A stretch of DNA of 18,163 nt from Nanohaloarchaea archaeon PL-Br10_U2g5 (GCA_001564205.1 LKMY01000013.1:1-18163), one strand, 5' to 3'; positions 6,213-13,768 are shown, counted from the first letter of the stretch. Notes: generated by a model from the sequence alone, not told the origin. Translations and numbers: made by a program.

Positions 6213-6503
6213 ATGAGCGATACCGACGAAGCAGCCGAGGAGGCCGAACCGGCCGTCGAGCTCGGCGAGGGGCCGGATGTGTCCGGCGAGCCGATTGCTC
6301 GCGTCGCGTCCCGGCTCACGTGGCCAGCGAAACGCAGCGACGTGCGCACACAGGAGGGAGATGCCGTCATTCGGACCCCGGACGGACCTCGCGAGCTCGA
6401 CGGCGTGCTCGCGGACTCCGAGGTGCCGCTGTTCGAGAGCCGCAGCGAGTTCGTCACGGAACTCGAGGGGCTCGTCGGGCGCGGACCGGTCGCGACCGAG
6501 TAG
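6213..6503 (+). CDS. DUF5789-like small haloarchaeal protein
   Basis: 96 residues from the ATG at 6213. An acidic N-terminal stretch (about 1-30) precedes a compact domain with LTWPAKRSDVRTQ (39-51), IRTPDGPRELDGVL (57-70) and a closing helix beginning at FESRSEF (77-83). The order of helix, TPDG turn, leucine strand and terminal helix resembles the haloarchaeal DUF5789 family, related to DUF2795; the assignment is from memory. No enzyme motif, membrane span or signal peptide is seen. Function unknown. The frame continues upstream to 6036, but that extension lacks acidic character and crosses the palindrome and TATA box. The DUF302 gene follows 46 bases later in the same direction. Confidence 0.72.
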   Translation: MSDTDEAAEEAEPAVELGEGPDVSGEPIARVASRLTWPAKRSDVRTQEGDAVIRTPDGPRELDGVLADSEVPLFESRSEFVTELEGLVGRGPVATE

Positions 6504-6508
6504 CTCGG
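6496..6508 (+). other. Inverted repeat centred on the DUF5789-like stop codon
   Basis: CCGAG-TAG-CTCGG is a 5-base-pair stem with the TAG stop codon as its loop. It is followed 12 bases later by CTTTT. It may be a weak terminator-like structure or chance; the stem is short. Confidence 0.3.
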
Positions 6509-6520
6509 ACCGCCGCGGGC

Positions 6521-6528
6521 CTTTTGTG
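6521..6528 (+). promoter_or_regulatory. TATA-like element before the DUF302 gene
   Basis: CTTTTGTG lies 22-29 bases upstream of the ATG at 6550. If used, the DUF302 gene would have its own leaderless transcript in addition to any read-through from the upstream gene. Confidence 0.3.
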
Positions 6529-6549
6529 TGAACGCGACGAACCGACTGT

Positions 6550-6996
6550 ATGACTCTCCCGTTCGATCCGCACGAGCTCGACCCCGAGGAGTACGGCGAA
6601 AAGCAGATCACGCTCGCGACCGACCACGAGTCGGCGATCGAACGCGTCCGTGAGGTGTGTGCAAACGCCGGTTTCGGCGTCCCCGTGGAGTTCTCGCCCT
6701 CCGAACTGCTCAACGAGAAGGTCGCTGCGGACCGCGACCCGTACTACGTGCTCGGCGCTTGTAACCCGGCGGTGGCTGATCGCGCGCTCGACGCGACGGA
6801 CGGCCGGATCGGCGCGCTGTTCCCTTGTAACATGATCATCCAGGAGACCGCCCCGAACGAACAGCTCGTCTACCACGTCTCGATCATGAAGGTTGCCCGC
6901 CTGCTCGGATTCGCCGTCGACGACGAAGCGCTGGACGCGATCATCGACGACACCGGTGAGATGGTCGACGCGGTGTTCGCGGAGCTGGCTGAGTAG
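6550..6996 (+). CDS. DUF302 family protein
   Basis: 148 residues with the hallmark DUF302 core: YYVLGACNPAVADRAL (65-80) and GALFPCNMIIQE (88-99), placing Cys71 and Cys93 at the two conserved positions. DUF302 proteins are small alpha/beta domains found alone or fused to other modules; their biochemical role is not settled, though the conserved cysteines suggest metal or redox binding. A C-terminal acidic helix (125-147, DDEALDAIIDDTGEMVDAVF) extends the domain. No signal peptide or membrane segment, so probably cytosolic. The ATG at 6550 precedes the domain by about 18 residues and fits a TATA-like element upstream. It follows the DUF5789-like gene by 46 bases. Confidence 0.87.
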   Translation: MTLPFDPHELDPEEYGEKQITLATDHESAIERVREVCANAGFGVPVEFSPSELLNEKVAADRDPYYVLGACNPAVADRALDATDGRIGALFPCNMIIQETAPNEQLVYHVSIMKVARLLGFAVDDEALDAIIDDTGEMVDAVFAELAE

Positions 6997-7090
6997 AGAG
7001 AGTGAAGTACTCCCGGAAAGCGAGGCGTTCTGTGAGAGACGAACGGTGCTGTTTGGCGCCGCTTAGACGTGCTTCCGCGGAGATAGTACG

Positions 7091-7100
7091 GGCATAACAA
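7091..7100 (+). promoter_or_regulatory. TATA-like box of the MoxR gene
   Basis: GGCATAACAA is centred about 32 bases before the ATG at 7128. A short inverted repeat, TCCGG...CCGGA (7101-7117), lies between the box and the start codon and could influence initiation. Confidence 0.4.
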
Positions 7101-7127
7101 TCCGGACGTGGGCCGGATGGCGCCAGT

Positions 7128-8084
7128 ATGGAGCCGAACGACGTTCTGGTGCGGTGTGAGTCGATACTCGACGAGGTCGGGAGCGCCGTCATCGCCGACC
7201 GATCGGTGTTGCGGACGATACTCGTCGGCGCCCTCGCGGACGGCCACGTCCTCCTCGAAGACGTTCCGGGAACCGGAAAGACGCTGACGGCCGGAGCGAT
7301 GGCGGACGCCCTCGGGCTCTCCTTTTCACGGATCCAGTTCACGCCGGACCTCCTTCCGAGCGACATCACCGGCTCGAACGTCTTCGATGAGCGTTCCAGC
7401 GGTTTCGACTTCCAGCCCGGTCCGGTGTTCGCGAACGTCGTGCTCGCCGACGAGATCAACCGCGCTCCGCCGAAGACGCAGGCCGCCCTCTTAGAGGCGA
7501 TGGAGGAAGGACAGGTGACCGTCGACGGAACGACCCACGGACTCCCTGAACCGTTCGTCGTGTTAGCGACGCAGAACCCCGTCGAGATGGACGGGACCTT
7601 CGAGCTGCCGGCGGCACAGAAGGACCGATTCATGATCAAAACGAGTCTCGGGTACCCCGATTTCGACGGCGAGATGGAGCTGATCGACCGGCGGGCGTCT
7701 CGCACGGACAGATCGCCGTCCGTCGAACGAGTGTGTACGCCGCGTCTCGTCGACGAGCTCCGAGCGTCACCCGAACGGGTCCGCGTGGCAGTCCCGGTCC
7801 GGCGGTACCTGCTGACCGTTGCCCGCGAGACCCGGCTCGACGAGCGCGTCGAATCCGGCGTCTCACCGCGGGGTGTCCAGCGATTCTTCGAGGCGATCCG
7901 GACGCTCGCCGTCGTGCGGGGGCGCTCGTACGCGACGCCGGCCGACGTGAAGACCGTCGCGCCGCGAGCGCTGGCTCACCGGCTACGCTTGACGACTGAC
8001 GCGCGGGTCGACCGGGTCGAGGAGACCGACGTGATCGCGGAAATACTCGATCGCGTCGAGGTTCCACAGATAGCCGCCGCGTAG
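7128..8084 (+). CDS. MoxR-family AAA+ ATPase
   Basis: 318-residue AAA+ ATPase of the MoxR class. Motifs in order: Walker A DVPGTGKT (45-52), the MoxR-type FTPDLLPSDITG segment (71-82), Walker B VVLADEIN (104-111), sensor 1 LATQNP (146-151), an arginine-finger DRF (166-168), and the C-terminal lid with SPRGVQRF and a run of Arg/Leu-rich helix. Family members form rings that remodel or mature protein partners, typically together with DUF58 and DUF4129 proteins. Such partners are encoded immediately downstream, but on the opposite strand, so this ATPase has its own promoter and converges on their operon with only 48 bases between. The client protein is not evident here. The length is typical of the family. 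Confidence 0.93.
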   Translation: MEPNDVLVRCESILDEVGSAVIADRSVLRTILVGALADGHVLLEDVPGTGKTLTAGAMADALGLSFSRIQFTPDLLPSDITGSNVFDERSSGFDFQPGPVFANVVLADEINRAPPKTQAALLEAMEEGQVTVDGTTHGLPEPFVVLATQNPVEMDGTFELPAAQKDRFMIKTSLGYPDFDGEMELIDRRASRTDRSPSVERVCTPRLVDELRASPERVRVAVPVRRYLLTVARETRLDERVESGVSPRGVQRFFEAIRTLAVVRGRSYATPADVKTVAPRALAHRLRLTTDARVDRVEETDVIAEILDRVEVPQIAAA

Positions 8085-8132
8085 CGGTCAGCCCGCTCGT
8101 CGGAGCGGAACACCCGCGTCGGACACCCCGCG

Positions 8133-8870
8133 TCAACGATTATAAAAAAGCGTCAGAGCGACGCCGGCGACGAGCATCGCTATCAGTCCCGCGAACGGGA
8201 CCCCGTCGACGTTCAATCCGTTAATAAAGAGGACGAGTCCGACGGTAGCGGCACCGACGACGCCGGTCCCCACGGCGTGAATCGCCTCCGCCCGGACCGT
8301 TCCGGCCGCGACGCCGAGCTGGCCGCCGAGCGAGACCGCGTTCTCCGCGATATCCCACGCCACAATCGTCACCACGCCGGCGAGGAGCAGCGTTCGCGGC
8401 GGTGACGACTGGATCACGCCGCCGGCCAGCACCGTGAGAAACACCAGTCCGGTTCCGGCGTCTACGAGTACCCGCTCCGAGCCGAGACGGAGCGGAACGA
8501 GCCCGGCCGCGAGCAGCCACAGTCCCGCGAGGCCGGGGAGGAGTTCGATCCGTTCGACGTACCGCGGCGGGCGCGTGAGACCGAGCCCCAGCGCGGAGAC
8601 GAGAACGAGGGTCCCGATAATCGCGACAGCGACGGCGACGACAGTGACGCCGGCCGACCGGTCTCGTCGCCACAGCGTCCCGCCGGCGATGAAGCCGGTG
8701 ACGCCGACGAGCGCGACGGCGAGGATTCGACGCTGTCCCGGGTCGTCCGCGACGAGTGCGATGGCGACGGCGGCAAGCACGACAGCGATCGCACCGCTCG
8801 TTCGAGCAGGCCGGCGGCGGAACAGCGAGGCATCGGCCGCTCTCGATTGCCGCCGTTCCGCGTCGATCAT
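8133..8870 (-). CDS. Multi-pass membrane protein of the MoxR/DUF58 cluster (DUF7519-like)
   Basis: 245 residues from the ATG at 8870. A short basic N-terminus (RRQSRAADASLFRRRPART) is followed by about seven or eight hydrophobic segments: near 25-42, 48-66, 73-94, 108-126, 135-150, 158-173, 198-216 and 224-242. No enzymatic motif is seen. I recall a haloarchaeal membrane protein, DUF7519, in this position of MoxR/DUF58/DUF4129 clusters and think this is it, but cannot confirm. The frame stays open upstream to 9098, but that extension is Arg-rich and overlaps the DUF58 gene. The ATG at 8870 overlaps the DUF58 TGA (ATGA), indicating translational coupling. It is the last gene of the operon and converges on the MoxR gene. 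Confidence 0.8.
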   Translation of the reverse strand: MIDAERRQSRAADASLFRRRPARTSGAIAVVLAAVAIALVADDPGQRRILAVALVGVTGFIAGGTLWRRDRSAGVTVVAVAVAIIGTLVLVSALGLGLTRPPRYVERIELLPGLAGLWLLAAGLVPLRLGSERVLVDAGTGLVFLTVLAGGVIQSSPPRTLLLAGVVTIVAWDIAENAVSLGGQLGVAAGTVRAEAIHAVGTGVVGAATVGLVLFINGLNVDGVPFAGLIAMLVAGVALTLFYNR

Positions 8871-10144
8871 GGCCCCCACCGCTCGACGGTCGCCAGGGCG
8901 GTTCCGAGCCGATCGTCGGGACGCCAGTCGACCGTCGGGATCCCCGCGCTTCGAAGCGCTCGGAGCCGGTTTCGCCGCCCGATTCGGGCTAATCGCGCGC
9001 CTGCAGTCGCGTCCGTCGTCACGTCCGGACTGACGACTGTCACGGCGCAGCCAGCCGCCTCGAAGGTCCGCGCTGCGCGAGTTGCGCCGTCGTCGCAAAG
9101 CGGTGTCAACAGGAACAGCTGAACGGTGCCAAGCCGCTCACGGAGGACCGAGAGCTGCCGGTCCAGGTCGGCGTCTTCGTCGTCGACCGTCTCGGACGGC
9201 GGGGGTGGAGACATCGAGAACGACGGGTGCGTCGAAAGACGAGCCCGGAGCTGGTCTTCGTGATCCGGTCCCGACCCGGCCGGGAGCCAGCAGGACCCCC
9301 GGCCGATCGTCGCCAGTCCGACGCTGTGTCCGGAAGCGAACAGGGACTCGGCGATCCGCTCCGCCGCGTCGACGGCGGAAGCGACCGCGTGCGGATCGTT
9401 CGGGGACCTGGCCCGGTAGGCGATCGCTCGCGTGTCGACACAGAGGACCACCTCGGCGAGCCGCTCTTCGCGGAACTCGACGGTCGTGAGCTCTCTGCTC
9501 CGCGCGAACCGTCGCCAATCGATACGACCCACGGGGTCGCCGCGCTCGTACGCTTTGATTCGGTGGAACTCGAGACCGCTTCCGCCTCGGTCCGTGACGA
9601 GCTGTCCGGTCCGGTTCCGTGTCAGCTTTCGGAGCGGAACCGCCGGAATCCGTGCGCTGCACTCGATAACCGTCTTCGTCGCGGCCGTCGTCTCGACCTC
9701 GGTGCCGCCGCTGATGTCCCGCCCGACGACCGTCGTCGGCTCGAAGCGGTGAACGCCGCGTTCGGCCCGAACGGCGTACTCGATCGTTGCCTCCTTGCCC
9801 GGTCGTAGCGCAGTCGCGACTCGGGGGGACCCGTCGACGACGGAGAGCATCGCCGGAACGCCGTCGACCACCCTGAGATCGGTCAGCATCTCTGTCCCCT
9901 CGTTTCGAAGCGTCGTCGTAACCGTGACGGTGTCGTCGACCGCGGGAGAGTCGACGTCGAGACGCCGCTCTACGGAGACGTCGAGTTCGGGTGGGGTCGT
10001 GACCGCCGGATAGGCCGCGAACGCGATGCCGGTCGCGGCCACGAGCAGGAGGGAGGGTCGTTTCGCCACCACACCGACCGCGAGCGCAAGGAGGACGACG
10101 GCGACGACGCCGCGCCAGCGACGCGTCCGACGCACCGTCGTCAT
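8867..10144 (-). CDS. DUF58 domain membrane-anchored protein
   Basis: 425 residues from the ATG at 10144. Two N-terminal hydrophobic segments (about 12-27 and 30-47) form a membrane hairpin. A beta-rich region of about 54-160 is next, with VTVTTTLRNEGTEMLTDLRV resembling a CARDB/DUF11-like adhesin fold. The DUF58 core includes GLEFHRIKAYERGDPVGRID (190-209) and continues to the FREERLAEVVLCVDTRA segment (224-240). DUF58 is distantly related to von Willebrand A domains, and DUF58 proteins partner with MoxR ATPases. The remaining 180 residues continue the vWA-like fold and carry an acidic loop (about 325-335). The start overlaps the upstream stop (ATGA), as does the stop with the next start. 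The frame runs on to 10552, but that extension is Arg-rich and lies inside the preceding gene. Confidence 0.9.
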   Translation of the reverse strand: MTTVRRTRRWRGVVAVVLLALAVGVVAKRPSLLLVAATGIAFAAYPAVTTPPELDVSVERRLDVDSPAVDDTVTVTTTLRNEGTEMLTDLRVVDGVPAMLSVVDGSPRVATALRPGKEATIEYAVRAERGVHRFEPTTVVGRDISGGTEVETTAATKTVIECSARIPAVPLRKLTRNRTGQLVTDRGGSGLEFHRIKAYERGDPVGRIDWRRFARSRELTTVEFREERLAEVVLCVDTRAIAYRARSPNDPHAVASAVDAAERIAESLFASGHSVGLATIGRGSCWLPAGSGPDHEDQLRARLSTHPSFSMSPPPPSETVDDEDADLDRQLSVLRERLGTVQLFLLTPLCDDGATRAARTFEAAGCAVTVVSPDVTTDATAGARLARIGRRNRLRALRSAGIPTVDWRPDDRLGTALATVERWGP

Positions 10145-10776
10145 CGGGCGCCTCCCTCGTCCGGACCGAGGTCCGTCGTCTGCCCTTCCGCGGGCGTGTC
10201 GGTCTCTATCTCCTCGATCGCACCAATCGTCCGTTCGACGGTCCCGGTGCCCGGACCGAGCGTTCGCAGCCGGGTGAGTACACCCCTGTGGTCGGCCAGA
10301 AGCTCGGACGCGACCGCGTCGTCCGTCCACGTTCCCTCGCCGACCCGCTGTGCGGCCGCGTCCCGTGAGCAGTGGCGCGTTCGCATGACCGACCGGATCG
10401 CCGCCTCTCGGAGCCGGTCTCGGGTCGACGGCGCCAAGCGGCCGAACGAACCGTGGAACGAGCGATCGAACGCCGACCCCGGATGCGGTGCCGACTGCAC
10501 CCCTTCGACGGCCGGTGGGACCGCCTCGTCGACGCCGCTCAGCCGTCGCCACAGCGTGACGAGCAGTGCGAGCGCCGCCGCCCCGAGACCGATGAATGCG
10601 ACGACGAGGTAGTCGCTTCCGAGCGCCTCGACGAGCGCGGTTACTGCGCGCGGTTCAGCGGCGTCCGGAACGAGCGCGGCGGCCAACCCGACGAGAAACA
10701 CCGCGACGCCGATCAACAGCAGCGACCCGCGCGCGACCCGCCCGAGCGCTGAACGCGTCGCGGTCGCATCGGTCAT
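10141..10776 (-). CDS. Two-TM membrane protein between DUF4129 and DUF58 (DUF7269-like)
   Basis: 211 residues. Two hydrophobic segments (about 17-36 and 56-76) separated by a short acidic loop anchor the protein, leaving a soluble C-terminal domain of about 135 residues. That domain is helical, with SFGRLAPSTRDRLREAAIRS and MRTRHCSRDAAAQRVGEGTW (about 109-149), and a Thr/Glu-rich tail. No catalytic motif. In haloarchaeal MoxR/DUF58 operons a protein of this size and topology, which I believe is DUF7269, normally lies between DUF4129 and DUF58; the assignment rests mainly on context and topology. The ATG at 10776 overlaps the DUF4129 TGA and its own TGA overlaps the DUF58 start, so its translation should be tightly coupled to both. 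Confidence 0.78.
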   Translation of the reverse strand: MTDATATRSALGRVARGSLLLIGVAVFLVGLAAALVPDAAEPRAVTALVEALGSDYLVVAFIGLGAAALALLVTLWRRLSGVDEAVPPAVEGVQSAPHPGSAFDRSFHGSFGRLAPSTRDRLREAAIRSVMRTRHCSRDAAAQRVGEGTWTDDAVASELLADHRGVLTRLRTLGPGTGTVERTIGAIEEIETDTPAEGQTTDLGPDEGGAR

Positions 10777-11579
10777 TGCGGCCCCTCTCGGATCGCGATA
10801 CCGATCGGCACGGCGGCAGTCGCCTCCGGATGCCCGTCGAGCCGTTGAAGGGCCCGTTGTGCGGACTCAGTGAAATCGTCAGCGGAGGCGCCGCCGTAAT
10901 GGACGCGCTCGAACGCGCTCGTGATGAGTTCGACCGCCTCCTCGTCGAGGCCGGACTCACGTGCGGCCACGGCGCACTCGGCGGGCGTCATCGTCTCCGG
11001 TCGTTCGGGACCGGCGGCGCGGACCATCGCCACCCACGCGCGATCGACCGCGGTCACCGGCTCACCGTCCGGCCACCGCGACGCAGGTAGTATCCCCGAA
11101 GCGTCGTCGGGCGAGGTTCGCGTGAGCCGGCCGCGAAGGCGCTCTCGATATCGGTACGCGAGGAGCGCCAGAGCCAGGATAGCCGCGATCGGTATCAGGA
11201 CCCGAAGGAGTGCCGCGAAAAGCGCTAACAGCCGATCCCAGAGCGTCTCCGCCGTGGCAGCTGATCCGGAGTCGCCGGCGTCACTCGCCGACGAGCTTGC
11301 TCCCGCGCTTCGGTCCGATTCCGCGTCTCGTTCCGCCGGGGCCTCCGAATCGCCGTCGAGATCCGTCTCGGCCGTGTCAGTCGCGCTCGATGATTCCTCT
11401 TCGATGGCCTCAAGAATGTCGGCGGCGGTACTCTGACCGATCGGTACCGAATCCCAATCGATATCGATCTCGTCGGCGGGGTCCGTCGTTACTGCCGATT
11501 CGAGCGTCGTCGCGGCCGTACCGAGCGTGAGCACGCACAGAAGCGCGACCGCCACCAGCGCGTATCTGGATCCGTCCAC
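10773..11579 (-). CDS. DUF4129 domain protein, first gene of the operon
   Basis: 268 residues from a GTG at 11579. From there the product has a signal-peptide-like hydrophobic stretch (about 6-20), an acidic Ser/Ala-rich, probably disordered segment (36-110), a membrane span (about 117-142) and a cytoplasmic DUF4129 domain. Its signature is MTPAECAVAARESGLDEEAV (197-216) followed by FERVHYGG (223-230). DUF4129 usually accompanies transglutaminase-like or MoxR/DUF58 systems. The frame is open to 11870, but there is no other ATG or GTG between 11870 and 11579 in a convincing position, and the upstream translation is Cys-rich and atypical. A purine stretch, GGTGGGTG, lies just before the GTG and may act as a weak ribosome site. 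The gene is coupled to the next by ATGA. No transglutaminase gene is present in the cluster. Confidence 0.78.
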   Translation of the reverse strand: MDGSRYALVAVALLCVLTLGTAATTLESAVTTDPADEIDIDWDSVPIGQSTAADILEAIEEESSSATDTAETDLDGDSEAPAERDAESDRSAGASSSASDAGDSGSAATAETLWDRLLALFAALLRVLIPIAAILALALLAYRYRERLRGRLTRTSPDDASGILPASRWPDGEPVTAVDRAWVAMVRAAGPERPETMTPAECAVAARESGLDEEAVELITSAFERVHYGGASADDFTESAQRALQRLDGHPEATAAVPIGIAIREGPQ

Positions 11580-11750
11580 CGCGTCACACCCACCGTTTTG
11601 CGACCGAGTCAGGCCGGGTGCTAGCTGGGAGAGAGCGAACGGCGGCGGCGCTGCTGTTTCGGGATCGACTCCGGCGTTCGTGACGCTCCGAACTGTCTCG
11701 GCGAGCAGTGGCAGCGACTGGCATCTGTGGTCATCATTGGAGAATGAGTG

Positions 11751-11762
11751 TATTGTTATACC
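11751..11762 (-). promoter_or_regulatory. TATA-like box in the DUF4129 operon leader
   Basis: The minus-strand sequence GGTATAACAATA is the most AT-rich element in the gap. It would start transcription near 11730, about 150 bases before the GTG start codon at 11579. Confidence 0.4.
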
Positions 11763-11771
11763 GACCGTACA

Positions 11772-11794
11772 GCAGACTCTCGCAGAGTGACTGC
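11772..11794 (-). terminator. Bulged hairpin between the antiporter gene and the DUF4129 operon
   Basis: GCAGACTCT-CGC-AGAGT-GA-CTGC forms a 9-base-pair stem with a 2-base bulge. It lies about 130 bases past the antiporter stop and just upstream of the next TATA-like box. No T tract follows, so a terminator role is uncertain; it could instead be an operator. Confidence 0.35.
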
Positions 11795-11921
11795 AGGCGG
11801 CAAGACCGACCGCGAGACGCTCATACGGGCCGAGAGCGATTCGGCAGCGACACTCGGGGTTCAAAAGCACCCCTCTCCCGGTAACGACACCGTAACTGCG
11901 TCGTGTGCGCCGAAACCCGCC

Positions 11922-13166
11922 TCAGTCGGCCGTCTCGGCGTCTTCCTCCGACACCGGTGCGTCCAGCCACGAAACGGTGAAGGACTCGAACGGCGCGGAG
12001 TACTGCATAAGCGTCGTGCCGAGAATCGCCATCACGAGCACGTAACCGACGGCGAACGCGTTGATCGTCGCAGCGAGCGCCGGATCGAACGTCCCGGCTT
12101 CGGCCCCGGTGATCGCGATCGTCGCGATGATCAGCGAGAACTCACCACGGGTCGTCATCCCGAGTGCGACTCGGGTCGACCGCAGCGTGTTGAGGCCGAA
12201 GGCCCGACCGCCCAGAAAGCCCGTGACGAGCTTCGTCGGCGTCGTCACGATCACCGCGAGGGCGATGAACGCGGCGACTGAGCCGAACAGCAGCGGGTCG
12301 GTGACGAGCCCGATCCAGAAGAAGAACACCGCGGCAAAGGTGTCACGCAGCGGTTCGAGCAGCTCTTCGATCTGGTGGACGTGGTCGGTCGCGGAGAACG
12401 CCATCCCGACGAAGAAAGCAGCCACCGCCTCGCTGACGCCAAGCGTGAGCGCTGCGCCGGCGATCAACACGAGCACACCGACCACCCGAAGGACGATGAA
12501 CTCGCGGTCGTCCATCTCGACGAGTCGGGCGAACGCCGCGGTGCCGAAGTAGACCAATAACAGGAGCACGAGGATGAACGCGAGCGCGACACCGATGTCG
12601 AACGCCGCCGCACCGACGTCCCCGCCGCCGAGGACGATCGCCGACGCGACCGCGAGGTAGACGGCAATAAACAGATCCTCATATACGAGCGTGCCCAGCA
12701 TCGGCTCCGACTCGTCGTTGGCGATCCAGCCGAGATCGATGAGCGATTTCGTGATCACCGCGGACGAGGAGATGTAAATGATCCCCGCGATCAGAAACGC
12801 CGGGAGGAACGCGCCGAAGACGAGCCACCCGATGACGAATCCGGCGCCGAAGTTCGCCAGGTCGATCGTCCCCGCGATGCCGATCTGTCGTTTCCGGTCG
12901 AGCAGGCGGTCGAGGTTGAACTCCAGCCCGAGGAAAAACAGGAGGAAGACGATCCCGAGCTCGGCGCCGATCGTGATGAACTCCGACTCCGGAATAAACG
13001 CGGTCCCGAGAACCGGGAGCGCGACCCGCCCGAGGACGAACTCGCTGAGGACCATCCCGGCGACGATGTAGAACGGGATCACCGACTGGCCGAGCCGGTT
13101 CGCGAGCGCCCCGACGCCCGCGATCGTCGCGAACATGATCCCCAGTTCGAGGAGCGCGTCAGCCAT
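11922..13166 (-). CDS. Cation:proton antiporter, CPA2 family (KhtU/KefB-like membrane subunit)
   Basis: 414-residue integral membrane protein with about 12 hydrophobic segments. CPA2 signatures: the inverted-repeat helix with FFLGLEF (77-83), the unwound-helix segment SSSAVITKSLIDLG (133-146), the ion-site pair Glu163-Asp164 in YEDLF, and GMTTRGEFSLI (336-346). The acidic pair, rather than QD, is compatible with a proton-coupled antiporter. It should exchange K+ or Na+ for H+ across the cytoplasmic membrane, relevant to salt and pH balance in a salt-in organism. The protein ends about 25 residues past the last membrane helix and lacks the RCK (TrkA-N) domain fused in KefB/KefC. Its regulator is encoded just upstream on the same strand, with a 42-base gap, as in Bacillus KhtT-KhtU. 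The ion preferred cannot be decided from sequence. Confidence 0.88.
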   Translation of the reverse strand: MADALLELGIMFATIAGVGALANRLGQSVIPFYIVAGMVLSEFVLGRVALPVLGTAFIPESEFITIGAELGIVFLLFFLGLEFNLDRLLDRKRQIGIAGTIDLANFGAGFVIGWLVFGAFLPAFLIAGIIYISSSAVITKSLIDLGWIANDESEPMLGTLVYEDLFIAVYLAVASAIVLGGGDVGAAAFDIGVALAFILVLLLLVYFGTAAFARLVEMDDREFIVLRVVGVLVLIAGAALTLGVSEAVAAFFVGMAFSATDHVHQIEELLEPLRDTFAAVFFFWIGLVTDPLLFGSVAAFIALAVIVTTPTKLVTGFLGGRAFGLNTLRSTRVALGMTTRGEFSLIIATIAITGAEAGTFDPALAATINAFAVGYVLVMAILGTTLMQYSAPFESFTVSWLDAPVSEEDAETAD

Positions 13167-13208
13167 CGGCGAGCACCTCTGGGTTGGCTGAGCAGGGGGA
13201 GCGGCCGA

Positions 13209-13688
13209 TCATTCCGAAAGTATCGATTCGAACGCCGTGCAGTTCTCACGGGTGCCGACGCCGATCAGCGTGTCGCCCTCGCGGAGCGTGGTGCCGGCGG
13301 CCGGGCTGTCGATGACCTCCGCCTCACGCTGGATCGCGACGATCGCAAGCCCGGTCCGGTTCCCGATGTCCGCGCTTTCGAGCGTTTCGCCGACGAGCGG
13401 GGAGCCGGGGTGGAGCTCGTACCACTCCAAGAGAATCCCGCCGGGGAGCGTCGTCTCCTGCGTATCCGGCTCGATCGGCTGGAAGTGCGCGCCCTCGATG
13501 ATCGAGCCGATCTTTCGGGCGAGGTCGTCGTTGAACTCGAACACCTTCTCGGAGTCGGCGTCCCGATCGGGCCGGTAGAACAGCTCGCGTTTCCCCGTGT
13601 TGTGGATCACGACGATCATCTCGCCGTCTTTCAGCTCGATCTCGAACTTCTTGCCGACCCCCGGCAGATCGGATTCGGTGATGGGCAT
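13209..13688 (-). CDS. KhtT-like antiporter regulatory subunit with RCK_C/TrkA-C domain
   Basis: 159-residue soluble protein. The N-terminal half (1-75, with LPGVGKKFEIELKDGEMIVV at 8-27 and a linker to about 80) matches the N-domain of KhtT-type subunits. The C-terminal half (about 85-158) is an RCK_C/TrkA-C ligand-binding domain, recognisable from LHPGSPLVGETL at 92-103, the AIVAIQREAEVI strand-turn at 115-126 and LREGDTLIGVGTREN at 135-149. Known KhtT binds nucleotides and gates the KhtU antiporter. Here it precedes the antiporter gene by 42 bases on the same strand, so the two should form a regulated complex. A TATA-like CTATTAG about 23-29 bases upstream supports the ATG at 13688. No membrane span. 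Confidence 0.86.
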   Translation of the reverse strand: MPITESDLPGVGKKFEIELKDGEMIVVIHNTGKRELFYRPDRDADSEKVFEFNDDLARKIGSIIEGAHFQPIEPDTQETTLPGGILLEWYELHPGSPLVGETLESADIGNRTGLAIVAIQREAEVIDSPAAGTTLREGDTLIGVGTRENCTAFESILSE

Positions 13689-13710
13689 ATCGGACGGTGT
13701 GAGTCCACCC

Positions 13711-13717
13711 TAATAGA
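13711..13717 (-). promoter_or_regulatory. TATA-like box of the antiporter operon
   Basis: The minus-strand sequence TCTATTA is centred about 26 bases before the ATG at 13688. A 10-base palindrome, ATGTATACAT (13717-13726), abuts it upstream, where BRE/activator contacts would be. Confidence 0.45.
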
Positions 13718-13768
13718 TGTATACATTGAACTGACCGATGGCGGAGACGGGTCGCCTCCCTCGGTCAG

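Larger units (their letters stand above)
11580..11921. promoter_or_regulatory. Leader/intergenic region upstream of the DUF4129 operon
   Basis: 342 bases between the antiporter stop and the DUF4129 start. On the minus strand it contains a bulged hairpin (11772-11794), a TATA-like GGTATAACAATA (11751-11762) and, about 20-25 bases beyond that, tandem ATGs (11737 and 11734) opening a 38-codon frame that ends at 11621. That peptide is Arg/Ser-rich and unlike haloarchaeal proteins. If the TATA-like box is used, the operon mRNA has a leader of about 150 bases, unusual for a haloarchaeon. No RNA gene recognised. Confidence 0.5.

Noticed and set aside
8144..8149. T6 tract as terminator of the DUF58 operon
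   Set aside because: The tract lies inside the last codons of the final gene, before the stop, so an RNA ending there would lack the stop codon.
10145..10552. 136-codon N-terminal extension of the DUF58 protein
   Set aside because: It is Arg/Gly-rich and lies inside the upstream gene; the ATGA overlap at 10141-10144 gives the natural start.
11621..11737. 38-residue leader peptide gene on the minus strand
   Set aside because: Placed well for a leaderless start, but the peptide is Arg/Ser-rich and lacks acidic bias, so I did not list it as a gene; kept as a query in the leader finding.
11580..11870. 97-codon N-terminal extension of the DUF4129 protein
   Set aside because: The translation is Cys-rich and not acidic, and no alternative ATG or GTG is well placed; a signal-peptide-like segment starts just after the GTG at 11579.
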